From contig NZ_KE340297.1 in assembly GCF_000413315.1 (NCBI RefSeq), positions 1,376,599 through 1,440,598 of the forward strand: 64,000 nucleotides of DNA, read 5' to 3'. Each line of letters opens with the position of its first letter. Within the stretch, counting starts at the first letter, position 1. Below are positions 1-8,124 of the stretch, one piece after another. The position numbers were made by a program, and so were the translations under genes. The DNA comes from Propionibacterium sp. oral taxon 192 str. F0372. Lineage in GTDB: Bacteria; Actinomycetota; Actinomycetes; Propionibacteriales; Propionibacteriaceae. The notes below the pieces were generated by a model. It did not search any database. It saw only the letters and a program-made list of their open reading frames with translations, and had not been told where the DNA came from.

Positions 1-417
1 TGCGGCCTGCAGGAATTGGGAATGGGCTACGGTCGCCCCGGAGATGACATCTACCTTGGTCGGATCCTGCACCTCGGTCAGTTTCGCCGAGTATTGCGGG
101 TAGGAACGCACCGCGGCCTGGGCCCGTTCGTAGTAGTCGGAATTGGTGCCCGCCCCGGAAGTGCCCATCCCATAGCTCTCGTCTTTGACTGCGCCAGTGG
201 CTGTGAGGGTCTGGTAGGAGGTGTCGACGATCCGCCCGCCCGCCACGGTGATCTTTACCGTACCGACGGCACCCTGCTCGTCGGGATTCGAAGAACCGGT
301 GAAGGTGCCGTCCGACAGCGGGGTCGACATATCCACCAAGGCTTGAGAGGAGCAGGCTGCCAGCAGCAGTGCACCCACCGCACCTAGCCCGGTGGCTGCG
401 AACGCCTTCCTTCTCAT
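1..417 (-). CDS. FMN-binding domain lipoprotein (3' end outside window)
   Basis: The visible 139 codons begin with a short basic N-terminus and a lipobox (LAAC, Cys at residue 22), so this is an exported lipoprotein. An FMN-binding fold is indicated by the SGAT motif at residues 126-129; in this family (RnfG/NqrC-type) FMN is attached to the motif's last Thr. The ATG overlaps the stop of the ABC ATPase gene as ATGA, so it is the last seen gene of the iron operon. In Campylobacter-type P19 loci thioredoxin-like genes occupy this place, so an extracytoplasmic electron-transfer or ferric-reductase role is inferred. The C-terminus is cut by the window edge. Confidence 0.85.
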   Translation of the reverse strand, partial: MRRKAFAATGLGAVGALLLAACSSQALVDMSTPLSDGTFTGSSNPDEQGAVGTVKITVAGGRIVDTSYQTLTATGAVKDESYGMGTSGAGTNSDYYERAQAAVRSYPQYSAKLTEVQDPTKVDVISGATVAHSQFLQAA

Positions 418-1121
418 TTCTCCTCCTTGAGCACACTAGACACCTGTGGTGCATCGTTATGGATGATTTCTTCGACGACCTTGCCATGGTCCAGACGGAT
501 CTCGCGTTGGGCCTTGGCCGCGACGGTGGCGTCGTGGGTCACCACGATCAAGGTGGTGCCCTCATCGTGCAGTTCGCCGAAGATATCCAGCACGATGTGC
601 TCGTTGTTCGCGTCCAGATTCCCGGTCGGCTCATCGGCGAGCACGATCTTCGGCGAATTGATCAGGGCGCGGGCCACACACACCCGCTGCTGTTCGCCGC
701 CCGACAGCTGTCTGGGCAGGTGGGTCGCCCGGTCGCCGAGCCCGACTCTTTCTAAGGCATTACGGGCCTCCTGTTCGTCGGGCATCGAGTGGTAATACTG
801 CGAGACCATCACGTTCTCGATTGCCGTCAGATGAGGGATCAGATGGAACTGCTGGAAGATCAGCCCAATCGTCTCTCGCCTGACCTGTGTGAGGTCGAAG
901 GAGGAGAACTCCGAGATATCCCGGTTGTCCAGCACCACGGTCCCCGAGGTGGGGTGGTCCATGCAGCCGATGATGTTCATCATCGTCGTCTTGCCGGATC
1001 CCGAGGGCCCGACGATAGACACCCATTCACCGCGGCCAACGGTGAGATCGACCTCGTCGAGAGCGTGCAGGTCGCCGTAGATCTTGGACACCTTCGACAG
1101 TTCAAGCAGTGCGTCATTCAT
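414..1121 (-). CDS. ABC transporter ATP-binding protein of the iron island (MacB/LolD type)
   Basis: A 235-residue ATPase with Walker A GPSGSGKT at residues 38-45, an LSGGEQQR signature near residue 140 and the Walker B/D-loop stretch VLADEPTGNLD. This arrangement is typical of LolD/MacB/FtsE-type ATPases that drive FtsX-fold permeases rather than classical importers. The ATG has a good ribosome binding site (AAGGAGT, five bases away). It lies 18 bases after the second FtsX permease gene and overlaps the FMN-binding lipoprotein gene. It presumably powers the two permeases upstream in a mechanotransmission-like complex; the substrate or partner protein is not known from the sequence. Confidence 0.93.
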   Translation of the reverse strand: MNDALLELSKVSKIYGDLHALDEVDLTVGRGEWVSIVGPSGSGKTTMMNIIGCMDHPTSGTVVLDNRDISEFSSFDLTQVRRETIGLIFQQFHLIPHLTAIENVMVSQYYHSMPDEQEARNALERVGLGDRATHLPRQLSGGEQQRVCVARALINSPKIVLADEPTGNLDANNEHIVLDIFGELHDEGTTLIVVTHDATVAAKAQREIRLDHGKVVEEIIHNDAPQVSSVLKEEK

Positions 1122-1139
1122 GGTGACTCCTTATTCTCC

Positions 1140-2546
1140 TTATTCTCCGCGCAGTACCAGCGCCGGATCGACCTCGACCGCCCGGTGGACCGGGATGAAG
1201 GAGGCAAGAGTGGACACGATCACCGATGCGGCCACGGTGACCAACAAGATCTCTACGTGCAGCATGACGGTGCGGTGGAAGACGTTGAGGGAGATGAGCT
1301 GGGCCAGCCCGTAACCGGCCCCCGCGCCGCCTATGCCGCCGACCATGCCGAGCACCACCGCTTCTCCTAAGAACTCGGTGACGATGGACCGGTTGTCAGC
1401 GCCCAGCGCCTTACGTAACCCGATCTCGGTACGTCTCTCGGTGACTACCGCCATCATCGTCGTGGAAACCCCAATCATGATGAGGGCCAGCACGATGACC
1501 GTGATGATGACCATCAGAGAGCGCAGCATGTTAAGGATGTTTGCATCCGAGTGCGCCAGCCTGGCAACCGGTTGGGCGTGGATCTCCGGATGCCCTGCGT
1601 TGATTTGGTCAGCGAGTTCTTGAAGTTGGTTGCTTTCTGCGGATACCGACAACTCGGCGACGGTGACCACCGGGTTCGTGCCGGTCAGTGAGGTCATGTC
1701 CTTCGTCCACAGATAGACGAAGCCGTCCTCGCTGGAGCCGGTCTCCAGGATGCCGGACACGGTCAGGGTTACCTGGGTGCCTGCGTTGGGAGCTGCGTTG
1801 CCTACCGGCTGGTCGGAGATGACCTTGCCATCGTCGTTCTTCGCTGGGCCGGTGTTTTCCTGCTCCGGGTTGGGTTGACCGGAGTCAGCAGACCCGTGGT
1901 CACTGTGATCGGAGCTGCCGTGGTCACTGTGATCGGAGCTGCCGTGGTCACTGTGATCGGAACTGCCGTGGTCACTGTGATCGGAACTGCCACCGTGATC
2001 ATCGGGTGTTGAGGGCTGTGCTGAGGAACGTGACGAAGCGGCCCCCTGCGACTGATCGGCCAGGACGGCCAAAGTCACTTGGTCCCCGGCCTTCGCGTCG
2101 ATAGTTGTGGCGATGTCGCGTCCAAGCAACACCTGCCCAGCATCCGATGGCCATTCGCCGTCCACGTACCAGTAGGGATTCGTCGCCTTGGCGGCATTCA
2201 GGTCAGTACCTGCTGCCACATAGGGCATCTCGTTGATGATGACGGCCTCGTAGTCGATGCCAAGCACTCCGATGAGTTGGTCGCGGGGAATATCGGCGGT
2301 TACCTCATCAATGACGGTGGGGGAGAAGGAGGTGTTGGTTCCGGTGGGCAGCAGCACCATGTTTGCTCCGGAGGCTCGCATCTCCCGGGCCATCTGCCGG
2401 GGGACATCGATGGTGATTGTTGCCAAGCCCGACAGCGTGGTGGCACCGATCGCCACCGCCAGCATCGCCACCAGCACCCGGGAACGACGACGCAGGATGG
2501 AACTTATCACCATCCGCCAGAACAGTTTGCGTCGCATTCTGGTCAC
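1140..2546 (-). CDS. FtsX/MacB-type ABC permease with His-rich tandem-repeat loop
   Basis: The 468-residue protein has one N-terminal membrane segment (about residues 24-46), a long extracytoplasmic domain, and three C-terminal membrane segments in the FtsX arrangement (TTMMAVVTERRTEIGLRKALGA is split across the cytoplasmic loop). Residues of about 185-217 are a low-complexity insert of repeated SSDHSDHG units, rich in His and Asp and encoded by four 24-bp DNA repeats. In the context of an iron operon this could bind metal outside the cell (inference). The GTG start overlaps the previous stop as GTGA. It is paralogous to the next upstream permease, which lacks the insert. Confidence 0.9.
   Translation of the reverse strand: MTRMRRKLFWRMVISSILRRRSRVLVAMLAVAIGATTLSGLATITIDVPRQMAREMRASGANMVLLPTGTNTSFSPTVIDEVTADIPRDQLIGVLGIDYEAVIINEMPYVAAGTDLNAAKATNPYWYVDGEWPSDAGQVLLGRDIATTIDAKAGDQVTLAVLADQSQGAASSRSSAQPSTPDDHGGSSDHSDHGSSDHSDHGSSDHSDHGSSDHSDHGSADSGQPNPEQENTGPAKNDDGKVISDQPVGNAAPNAGTQVTLTVSGILETGSSEDGFVYLWTKDMTSLTGTNPVVTVAELSVSAESNQLQELADQINAGHPEIHAQPVARLAHSDANILNMLRSLMVIITVIVLALIMIGVSTTMMAVVTERRTEIGLRKALGADNRSIVTEFLGEAVVLGMVGGIGGAGAGYGLAQLISLNVFHRTVMLHVEILLVTVAASVIVSTLASFIPVHRAVEVDPALVLRGE
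1897..1992 (-). repeat. Four 24-bp direct tandem repeats inside the permease gene
   Basis: Four head-to-tail copies occupy 1897-1920, 1921-1944, 1945-1968 and 1969-1992, differing only at one or two bases (gagctgccg versus gaactgccg/cca). Each unit is in frame and encodes eight residues of the pattern SSDHSDHG on the minus strand. Copy number could change by slippage without breaking the reading frame, giving a length-variable His/Asp-rich extracytoplasmic loop. Confidence 0.97.
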
Positions 2547-3829
2547 CTTCCGTGCAGCACTTCAGCCGGGCGCAACCGTAACAGGAAGCGTAATGCGGGA
2601 ATCGATCCAGCGAGTACCACCAGCAGCACCAGGGCTGCGACGATGCCGGTCACCGCCGGGTTGATCGCGATGAACGAGGAGAAGACGATCTGGCCGATCA
2701 CCTGAGCGAGTCCTAAACCGGCCACCCAACCGATTACCCCACCCAGCGAGCCGATCACTCCGATCTCAGTGAGCAGCAGGCCGGCTACCGCACCATCACG
2801 GGCGCCGACGGCCTTCATCAGACCGATCTGCTGGGCCCGTTCCATGACATTTGCCGTGACCAGATTGGCGATAGCCAAAGCTGCCCCAGCCATCGACAAG
2901 ATTGTGACCAGCACCATCAGCAACTGGGTCTTCTCCAGGATGGTACCCGCTGATTCCGAGACCTGCCGCACGGCGCGGGCGGTTGAACCGGGGATCACCT
3001 CCTCGATCTGGTAGGCGATGGAGGAGACATAGGCGGTGCAGTACCAAGTCTCCTTTTCCTGGATAGTCAAGGACTTTGGATTCTTCGCAGCCTTCCGAGC
3101 CAGATCGTTATCCGGGGTGGTGAGGGCGGAGACCTCTACCTCGCCCACCGCGTCGGGGTGTCCGATCAGTTCCTGCACCGAATCGATCTGGGCCAAGACC
3201 TGGGAATCCTCCTCACCTCCGCTGGTGACGATCCCAGTCACGGTCAGCGGGAGGCTTTTCCCATTCGCGGAGATGGTGAGCTGATCACCGATTGACAGGT
3301 GATTATCGCGGGCGAAGGCGGCTCCCACCACCGCCTGCGACGGATCATTGTCGTCGGGCCAGGTACCCTCGATGGTCCACCAGCCGCGAAGGTTCACCAA
3401 CCCGGTGGTCACCTCGGAACCGTCCGGCAGAGCGAGGTGCTTGTTGAACCAAGTACCCAGGATCTTGCTGCGAGTTGAGACATTACCTGTGTTGACCTCC
3501 GCCTGGGCGGTCAACTCCGGATTGAAATCGATGATGTTGTAGGTCCAGAAGATGGTCTTGATTGCAGGAAGGTCGGCTTCGTCGAGGTGCACCTGTTGGG
3601 CCGGATCTTCTTCGAAGTCGTAGATGTCTTGCACCACGGCTGCGCCCTGGGGGCGCACGATGATGTTCGCCCCATAGGCCTTCAACTCCTGGTTCACCTT
3701 GTCGCCGACATCGAACATCACCGACAGCATTGAGGTAGCGACGCAGGCTCCCAAGGCGACGGTACAGATGATCATCATCCGGCGTGAGGTCTGTCGCAGC
3801 AGCGCGCTGCGCAACATTCTCCAAAACAT
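2543..3829 (-). CDS. FtsX/MacB-type ABC permease, first of pair
   Basis: A 428-residue permease from the ATG preceded by GGAG at 4-base spacing. An in-frame TTG at 3847, overlapping the upstream stop, would add six residues. The start FWRML aligns with FWRMV of the sister permease. One N-terminal membrane helix is followed by a MacB-like periplasmic core domain and three C-terminal helices with the conserved GLMKAVGA-type cytoplasmic loop. It corresponds to the paired permeases of P19/FTR1 iron loci (Cj1661/Cj1662 in Campylobacter, by family knowledge). Its stop overlaps the GTG of the next permease, indicating translational coupling. Confidence 0.9.
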   Translation of the reverse strand: MFWRMLRSALLRQTSRRMMIICTVALGACVATSMLSVMFDVGDKVNQELKAYGANIIVRPQGAAVVQDIYDFEEDPAQQVHLDEADLPAIKTIFWTYNIIDFNPELTAQAEVNTGNVSTRSKILGTWFNKHLALPDGSEVTTGLVNLRGWWTIEGTWPDDNDPSQAVVGAAFARDNHLSIGDQLTISANGKSLPLTVTGIVTSGGEEDSQVLAQIDSVQELIGHPDAVGEVEVSALTTPDNDLARKAAKNPKSLTIQEKETWYCTAYVSSIAYQIEEVIPGSTARAVRQVSESAGTILEKTQLLMVLVTILSMAGAALAIANLVTANVMERAQQIGLMKAVGARDGAVAGLLLTEIGVIGSLGGVIGWVAGLGLAQVIGQIVFSSFIAINPAVTGIVAALVLLVVLAGSIPALRFLLRLRPAEVLHGR

Positions 3830-3839
3830 GCGGCTCCGA

Positions 3840-5162
3840 TCAGGCAAACACTTTGGCGGAGGATTCCAACGCAGGGACGGGGACGGTGAGATGATTGTTG
3901 GCTACCTTGAAATCGATGGGGATTGGGTTACAGCCGCCCTTGAAACCGATGGTGGCGATGTTCATTGCTACCCCGCACAGCTTGCAGATCACCTTGCCAT
4001 CCTCTTCATAGTAGCCAGAGGGCCCGCAGATCTCACAGGCATCAAGACCGACTCCGAAAGAGGTGCCGGCCTTCTGGATGACGATGAATCGCACCTTGAC
4101 GCCCTGTGAAGTCGAGTATTCGAAACGATGCAGATGCCCGTCAGAGATCTGTTCGAGGGCGATTGAAACGTTGTCCCCATCCATGTCGTAGGGCTCGGGT
4201 TCGGATAACTGGATCTCCGTGCTGGCGAAATGCTTTCCGGCGGTCAATGTCGCCATGGCAACCGTTGAGGCCGCGAGAGTGAGCATTGATCTGCGTGTCA
4301 TTGAGATCACCGAAGCCTGCTTGAGCCGATGGTTCGCAGCATTGGTGTCCGTCACGTCGAGTTGCCGGGCGTGGACGAACATGAGCCCAGCCACGCCCAT
4401 CGCGACGCCCGAAGCGAGGATCGGGAACAATTCCGCGTGGTTGGTCACCCAACTCATCGCTTTTGCCGTGTCAGTGGTGACCCGGACCGCGCTCATCGAG
4501 ACCAGCAGGCGCAGCATAAGGAACAGGTGAGTCGCGGTGAGCAGGGTGCCCATGATGGTGAACAACGCCGGGGACAAGCCCGGTCGGCGCTGGCACATGG
4601 CACGCACTGCAATCCCGGCCACGAGGCATACCAGGATACCGGTCATCCATCCGAGAACGGCGAGGAAGGTATCGGTGGAAAAGATCGAGGAATTAGATGG
4701 GACCCATGACCAGATGGTCAACCAGACGGGTTGACTCGCGCGGAAGAAGACCATGGTGCACCACGCGAAGCCCAGCACTGTTGCGATTCGTGACCACACC
4801 GTGGGGATCGGTGAGGCGATCCCAGCGCTGGACAGACCCAGATGCTGGTTTCTGTGCAACTCGGCCAGGGTGCGTCGGCCGAATATCCAGCAGATCGCCA
4901 AGGTGACGATGAACAGTGCCACGGTGGGTTCCAAGGTGGTCAGCGTCATCCGCTGCCGGTTGACTCGTAGGATCGAGTATTGGTGCAGCACGATGTGGGC
5001 ACCACCCAGTAGCGAACCTGTGATGACACCCCATACCACCGGACGTGGCCCGGGTCTCGCCGGATCACCGCCCGCGGCCAGCCGGATCGCCGGCGACAGT
5101 GCGCCTGCGGCCAATCCGGCCAATAGCACAGCGCTGATCACCTCGACCATCTGTGACAGCAT
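3840..5162 (-). CDS. DUF2318 Fe-S domain polytopic membrane protein
   Basis: A 440-residue protein with about eight N-terminal hydrophobic segments, a further hydrophobic stretch near residue 300, and a C-terminal extracytoplasmic DUF2318 domain. That domain has CEIC at about 376-379, CKLC at about 393-396 and another Cys near 411, the pattern annotated as Fe-S containing. DUF2318 proteins are constant members of FTR1/P19 loci and are thought to carry electrons or metal across the membrane for iron uptake. The ATG is preceded by GAGGAG. It is separated from the P19 gene by 119 bases holding a large hairpin, so its expression may differ from that of the first two genes. Confidence 0.9.
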   Translation of the reverse strand: MLSQMVEVISAVLLAGLAAGALSPAIRLAAGGDPARPGPRPVVWGVITGSLLGGAHIVLHQYSILRVNRQRMTLTTLEPTVALFIVTLAICWIFGRRTLAELHRNQHLGLSSAGIASPIPTVWSRIATVLGFAWCTMVFFRASQPVWLTIWSWVPSNSSIFSTDTFLAVLGWMTGILVCLVAGIAVRAMCQRRPGLSPALFTIMGTLLTATHLFLMLRLLVSMSAVRVTTDTAKAMSWVTNHAELFPILASGVAMGVAGLMFVHARQLDVTDTNAANHRLKQASVISMTRRSMLTLAASTVAMATLTAGKHFASTEIQLSEPEPYDMDGDNVSIALEQISDGHLHRFEYSTSQGVKVRFIVIQKAGTSFGVGLDACEICGPSGYYEEDGKVICKLCGVAMNIATIGFKGGCNPIPIDFKVANNHLTVPVPALESSAKVFA

Positions 5163-5231
5163 CTTCTCTCCTCGTTCGGATCATCGCCAGTCATGTGCGC
5201 CCGCTGGACCATGGAAGCGCCCTGACGGGCC

Positions 5232-5267
5232 GGTGACCGCCGCCAGCCCAGGCTGACGACGGTCACC
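5232..5267 (-). terminator. Strand-specific hairpin between P19 and DUF2318 genes
   Basis: Read on the minus strand this forms a 16-bp stem (5267-5252 with 5247-5232) around a 4-base loop. Fourteen pairs are Watson-Crick and two are G.U; the same two positions are C/A mismatches on the plus strand. That points to a structure kept for the minus-strand mRNA. There is no U-run after it, so it may be a partial terminator, an attenuator or an RNase-stabilising stem that sets the ratio of FTR1-P19 to the rest of the operon. Confidence 0.6.
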
Positions 5268-5281
5268 TTGTCAAGGTCGGA

Positions 5282-5914
5282 TCACCACCAAGGGGTGGTC
5301 TCCGGATCCCACTGGAATCCCTCGAAGGTGGCGACCAATGGTTCGGTCCAGAATTCGTGCTTCTCGACGCCGGTCTCGGGATCGGTGTGCAGCATCCAGC
5401 CCTCGGGTGCGTGGATGGTGAATTCGACCTTGTAGACACCTGCCGGGAGCTTGGGGACGTTGAGGCCGTAGTGGGGACCATCGGAGGCATTCATCGGCAT
5501 CAGCTGACCCTCGGCTGCGACGGAGCCGTCCTCGCCGGTGAACTTGTAGTCGACGGTCAGGCCTGGCACGAAATCGCCGGCCCCCCAGCCGTAGCCGTTG
5601 TTCTCAATGGCCGCGATATCGGCCTCAACGTGCATTGACGAATTGGCGACATCAAGCCCGCCACCGGTCATCGGGACCGGTTGGAAGAACTTACCTGCGA
5701 CGACCAGCGGGCCGACGAAGACCTCATCGCCCAGGTCACCCTCCCGGAACCCTGCGTCATTGCCGCCGGTGGGCTCGGTGGAGGACAATGCGCTGCTAGC
5801 GGCAGGTGACGCAGAGGTCTTCTCGTTGGTGGTGGACCCACCACATGCGGTCATGCCGCCCAGCAGCGCCAGAGCTGCGAGGGTCAGACCGAACTTTTTC
5901 AGTGAAATGGACAT
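5282..5914 (-). CDS. P19/Tp34-family iron-transport lipoprotein
   Basis: A 210-residue secreted protein starting at an ATG with GGGAGGA five bases upstream; a longer reading frame from 5950 would place 12 residues before the signal peptide and lacks support. The signal peptide ends in a lipobox (MTAC), followed by a Ser/Thr/Ala-rich linker. The core contains the MHVEADI element; in P19/Tp34 proteins a Met and several His residues bind copper and iron. Homologues receive or oxidise iron for FTR1-type permeases. It follows the FTR1 gene directly and probably works with it at the outer face of the membrane. Confidence 0.92.
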   Translation of the reverse strand: MSISLKKFGLTLAALALLGGMTACGGSTTNEKTSASPAASSALSSTEPTGGNDAGFREGDLGDEVFVGPLVVAGKFFQPVPMTGGGLDVANSSMHVEADIAAIENNGYGWGAGDFVPGLTVDYKFTGEDGSVAAEGQLMPMNASDGPHYGLNVPKLPAGVYKVEFTIHAPEGWMLHTDPETGVEKHEFWTEPLVATFEGFQWDPETTPWW

Positions 5915-5946
5915 CAAATCCTCCCTTGTCGGTTTTCCATTCTGGT

Positions 5947-7563
5947 TCACTGCTCGTCATCGGTGGTGGCCACCATGCGACGGTGGCCTAGCCAGAACAG
6001 GGCGCAGATGACGAGCAGCACCACGCCTTGTGCAATCAGGTTCTCGACCCGCGGATAAATGCTTAGCAGATCGATGGTGGGCAGACCCGCGATCGGGGTC
6101 GAAGACACTACGTCAGCCTCCTGCAATTCCTTGATACCGGAACCGGTGAACATGACCGCCATAGCGGCCAGCAGCAGGGAGGTGACAATGAAGAAGGGAC
6201 GCAACGGGATGCGTAGGGCGAAGAAACGAATTCCGATGTAGACCCCGATCAAGATCACCGCGCCTACGACCAGTCCGGCCCAGACCATCCCGGTCCGGTT
6301 GTCCGCCATGGCCAGGATCGGTTGGTAGAACAGGATTGTCTCGGCCCCCTCGCGCAGCACGGCCAGGAAGGAAACGAAGGCCAGCGAAACCAGTGAACCG
6401 CGGGACAGGGAATCCGCAGTCTTGTCCTTGAGGTATTTGTCCCAGGCCGCCTGGGATGACTTGCCGAGCATCCAGTTCGACACCCAGACCAGCATTGCCA
6501 CCGCGATCAGGGCAGTGATGCCTTCTAACAGTTCCTGGTTCGCCCCAGCGGCATCGGCTACCAACCGGAAGACGAGGGCCAGCGCCACTGACAACAGCAG
6601 CGCCAAGCTGACGCCCAGCCATACCACCCGGGTCCTGGCGCCGTGCCCGGCCTTCACCAGGAAGGCAATGACCGCGGACACAACGAGGATTGCTTCGAGT
6701 CCTTCACGCAGGATCACCAGCAGAGATGACAAGAACAGGGCGACGCTGCCGGTCTCCTCGGAGGTCTCGCCGGTGCTGGGATCGAAACCATCCAGGTTGT
6801 TGGCATCCTGGATGAGCATCACCTGGAGTTCTTCGGTCAGTGAGGTGACCCTGTCATCGTTGCCTTCGGTCATCGCCTGTTTCACCAGGGAGAATTGCAA
6901 CTCGACGGTGGCCACCCGCCCACCGGAGACCCGTGACATCGTTACCTTCTCGAAGCCGGTGGTCTCGTAGTGGTCGTAGTAGGCGGAATTGACCAGTTTC
7001 TTGCCGCCTTCGGCATCTCCCGACTTGTAGGCATCCATTGCCTTAGTGAGTAGGTCGTTCATCGTCGAAGCGATCTGGCCCCATTTGCCGGGGGAGACCT
7101 GCAGGTCGGACAACGAGGTGGCGCCTCCGTCCAGTTCGTGGCCCGCGTTTTCGAGGAGTTTGCCCAACTCGTCGATCTTGCTGTTCACCGCCTCGTCGTC
7201 GGATTCTTTGATTGATTTGATGAGCATGGCGAAGTCGAGGTCGATGTCACTGGCCGCCGACCCAGATTTTGCTGACAATGCTGCCTGGAGTCCGGAGGAG
7301 GTGTACCGGGCCCGGACCTCCCGGACCTGTTGAGCGGCTCCCTCGGCATCACCATCGGAATAGGTAGACCGGGCAGTACCCAGCTGGGAAATCAGCTCGG
7401 TGGCCGTATCGGTCCACTTCCCCTGAGCCTGCGCACTGGTTGTAGGAAGGATGACCACCAAGGCAACGACGACGGCCAACGCGGCCAATAGCCGTTGTGG
7501 CCATCCGGTGCCCTCGAAGGTGCGGGCAGCGACCGGTGAATGAGGCATCGCCATTACGGGCAT
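5947..7563 (-). CDS. FTR1-family high-affinity iron permease with extracytoplasmic domain
   Basis: A 538-residue protein with a signal sequence (hydrophobic about 25-45), an extracytoplasmic helical region to about residue 270, then seven or so membrane helices. Two REGxE motifs (REGLEA near 285, REGAE near 402) are the iron-carrying glutamate motifs of FTR1/EfeU permeases. The start is uncertain because ATG codons at residues 1, 4 and 6 all lack a strong ribosome binding site. It is the first gene of the iron operon; a DtxR/IdeR-like box lies 45 bases upstream, so iron repression is likely. It should import iron together with the P19 protein. Confidence 0.93.
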   Translation of the reverse strand: MPVMAMPHSPVAARTFEGTGWPQRLLAALAVVVALVVILPTTSAQAQGKWTDTATELISQLGTARSTYSDGDAEGAAQQVREVRARYTSSGLQAALSAKSGSAASDIDLDFAMLIKSIKESDDEAVNSKIDELGKLLENAGHELDGGATSLSDLQVSPGKWGQIASTMNDLLTKAMDAYKSGDAEGGKKLVNSAYYDHYETTGFEKVTMSRVSGGRVATVELQFSLVKQAMTEGNDDRVTSLTEELQVMLIQDANNLDGFDPSTGETSEETGSVALFLSSLLVILREGLEAILVVSAVIAFLVKAGHGARTRVVWLGVSLALLLSVALALVFRLVADAAGANQELLEGITALIAVAMLVWVSNWMLGKSSQAAWDKYLKDKTADSLSRGSLVSLAFVSFLAVLREGAETILFYQPILAMADNRTGMVWAGLVVGAVILIGVYIGIRFFALRIPLRPFFIVTSLLLAAMAVMFTGSGIKELQEADVVSSTPIAGLPTIDLLSIYPRVENLIAQGVVLLVICALFWLGHRRMVATTDDEQ

Positions 7564-7607
7564 CTCTCTGCGTCAGGACTCGTGGTCCAACCAAATAGCT
7601 TACTGGT

Positions 7608-7626
7608 TTAGCTTAGGCTTAACTTG
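7608..7626 (-). promoter_or_regulatory. DtxR/IdeR-like iron box upstream of FTR1 operon
   Basis: TTAGCTTAGGCTTAACTTG matches 14 of 19 positions of the DtxR/IdeR consensus TWAGGTTAGSCTAACCTWA. It lies 45 bases upstream of the FTR1 start codon, beside a possible -10 (TAAGCT on the minus strand). Binding of the iron-loaded repressor here would shut off the operon; this is inference from the match and from the genes controlled. Confidence 0.6.
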
Positions 7627-7785
7627 GTCTATGTGGTCAAGGTCTCCTACTTCCTGAGAACGGATCAAAATCGCTTGCCGCACTAGGGGACTACAAGCCA
7701 GTCGGCGGAGTTGACGTGATCGGTTCGTTAGGTTGGCTTGTCCTGGCGGTGTTCTCCTCGCGTCAGGCAAGCTGTCGAGCAACTG

Positions 7786-7804
7786 TTAGCGAATGCTAAC
7801 CTTC
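7786..7804 (+). promoter_or_regulatory. DtxR/IdeR-like iron box overlapping the feoA -10 region
   Basis: TTAGCGAATGCTAACCTTC matches 14 of 19 positions of the DtxR/IdeR consensus, mostly in its right half (GCTAACCTT). It covers the candidate -10 hexamer TAACCT (7797-7802), which ends seven bases before the feoA ATG. The geometry fits direct repression of a leaderless feoAB transcript. Confidence 0.6.
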
Positions 7805-7809
7805 CCACC

Positions 7810-8124
7810 ATGAATGCGATGGATCAGCGCTCGGTCGTCACAGGGCTGTGCGGTCGGCAGGTGGAGGTCGTCGACTGCGACAACTGCACCATCATCCCTT
7901 TGACAGATCTGAAATGTGGGCAGACCGCCCGGCTCATGGGCTTCCAGAATGAGGAGGACATGACGGTGTGCCGTCGGCTGTTTGACCTCGGTTTCCGGGT
8001 CGGCACCGACATTGAGATGGTACGCAAGGCCCCGATCGGTGGACCGATCACCTACCGCGTCTCCGGTGCCGAACTGCTGCTGCGTTCCACCGAAGCCCAG
8101 CGGATCATGGTGAGTGTCGCATGA
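7810..8124 (+). CDS. feoA: Ferrous iron transport protein A
   Basis: A 104-residue protein whose C-terminal 75 residues form the SH3-like FeoA domain (MGFxNEED...CRRLFDLGFRVGTDIEMVRKAPIGGPITYRV). FeoA is a small cytoplasmic partner needed for FeoB activity. The ATG at 7810 is chosen because the candidate -10 ends seven bases before it, suggesting a leaderless mRNA. The stop overlaps the feoB start as ATGA. About 30 residues precede the domain and contain a small Cys pair (CDNC), which is unusual for the family. Confidence 0.92.
   Translation: MNAMDQRSVVTGLCGRQVEVVDCDNCTIIPLTDLKCGQTARLMGFQNEEDMTVCRRLFDLGFRVGTDIEMVRKAPIGGPITYRVSGAELLLRSTEAQRIMVSVA

Noticed and set aside
1802-2002. The 24-bp repeats at 1897-1992 as a CRISPR array
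   Set aside because: The units are directly adjacent with no spacers and stay in frame within the permease gene.
5915-5950. Upstream ATG at 5950 as the P19 start
   Set aside because: It overlaps the FTR1 stop region and puts 12 polar residues before the signal peptide; the ATG at 5914 has a strong ribosome binding site.
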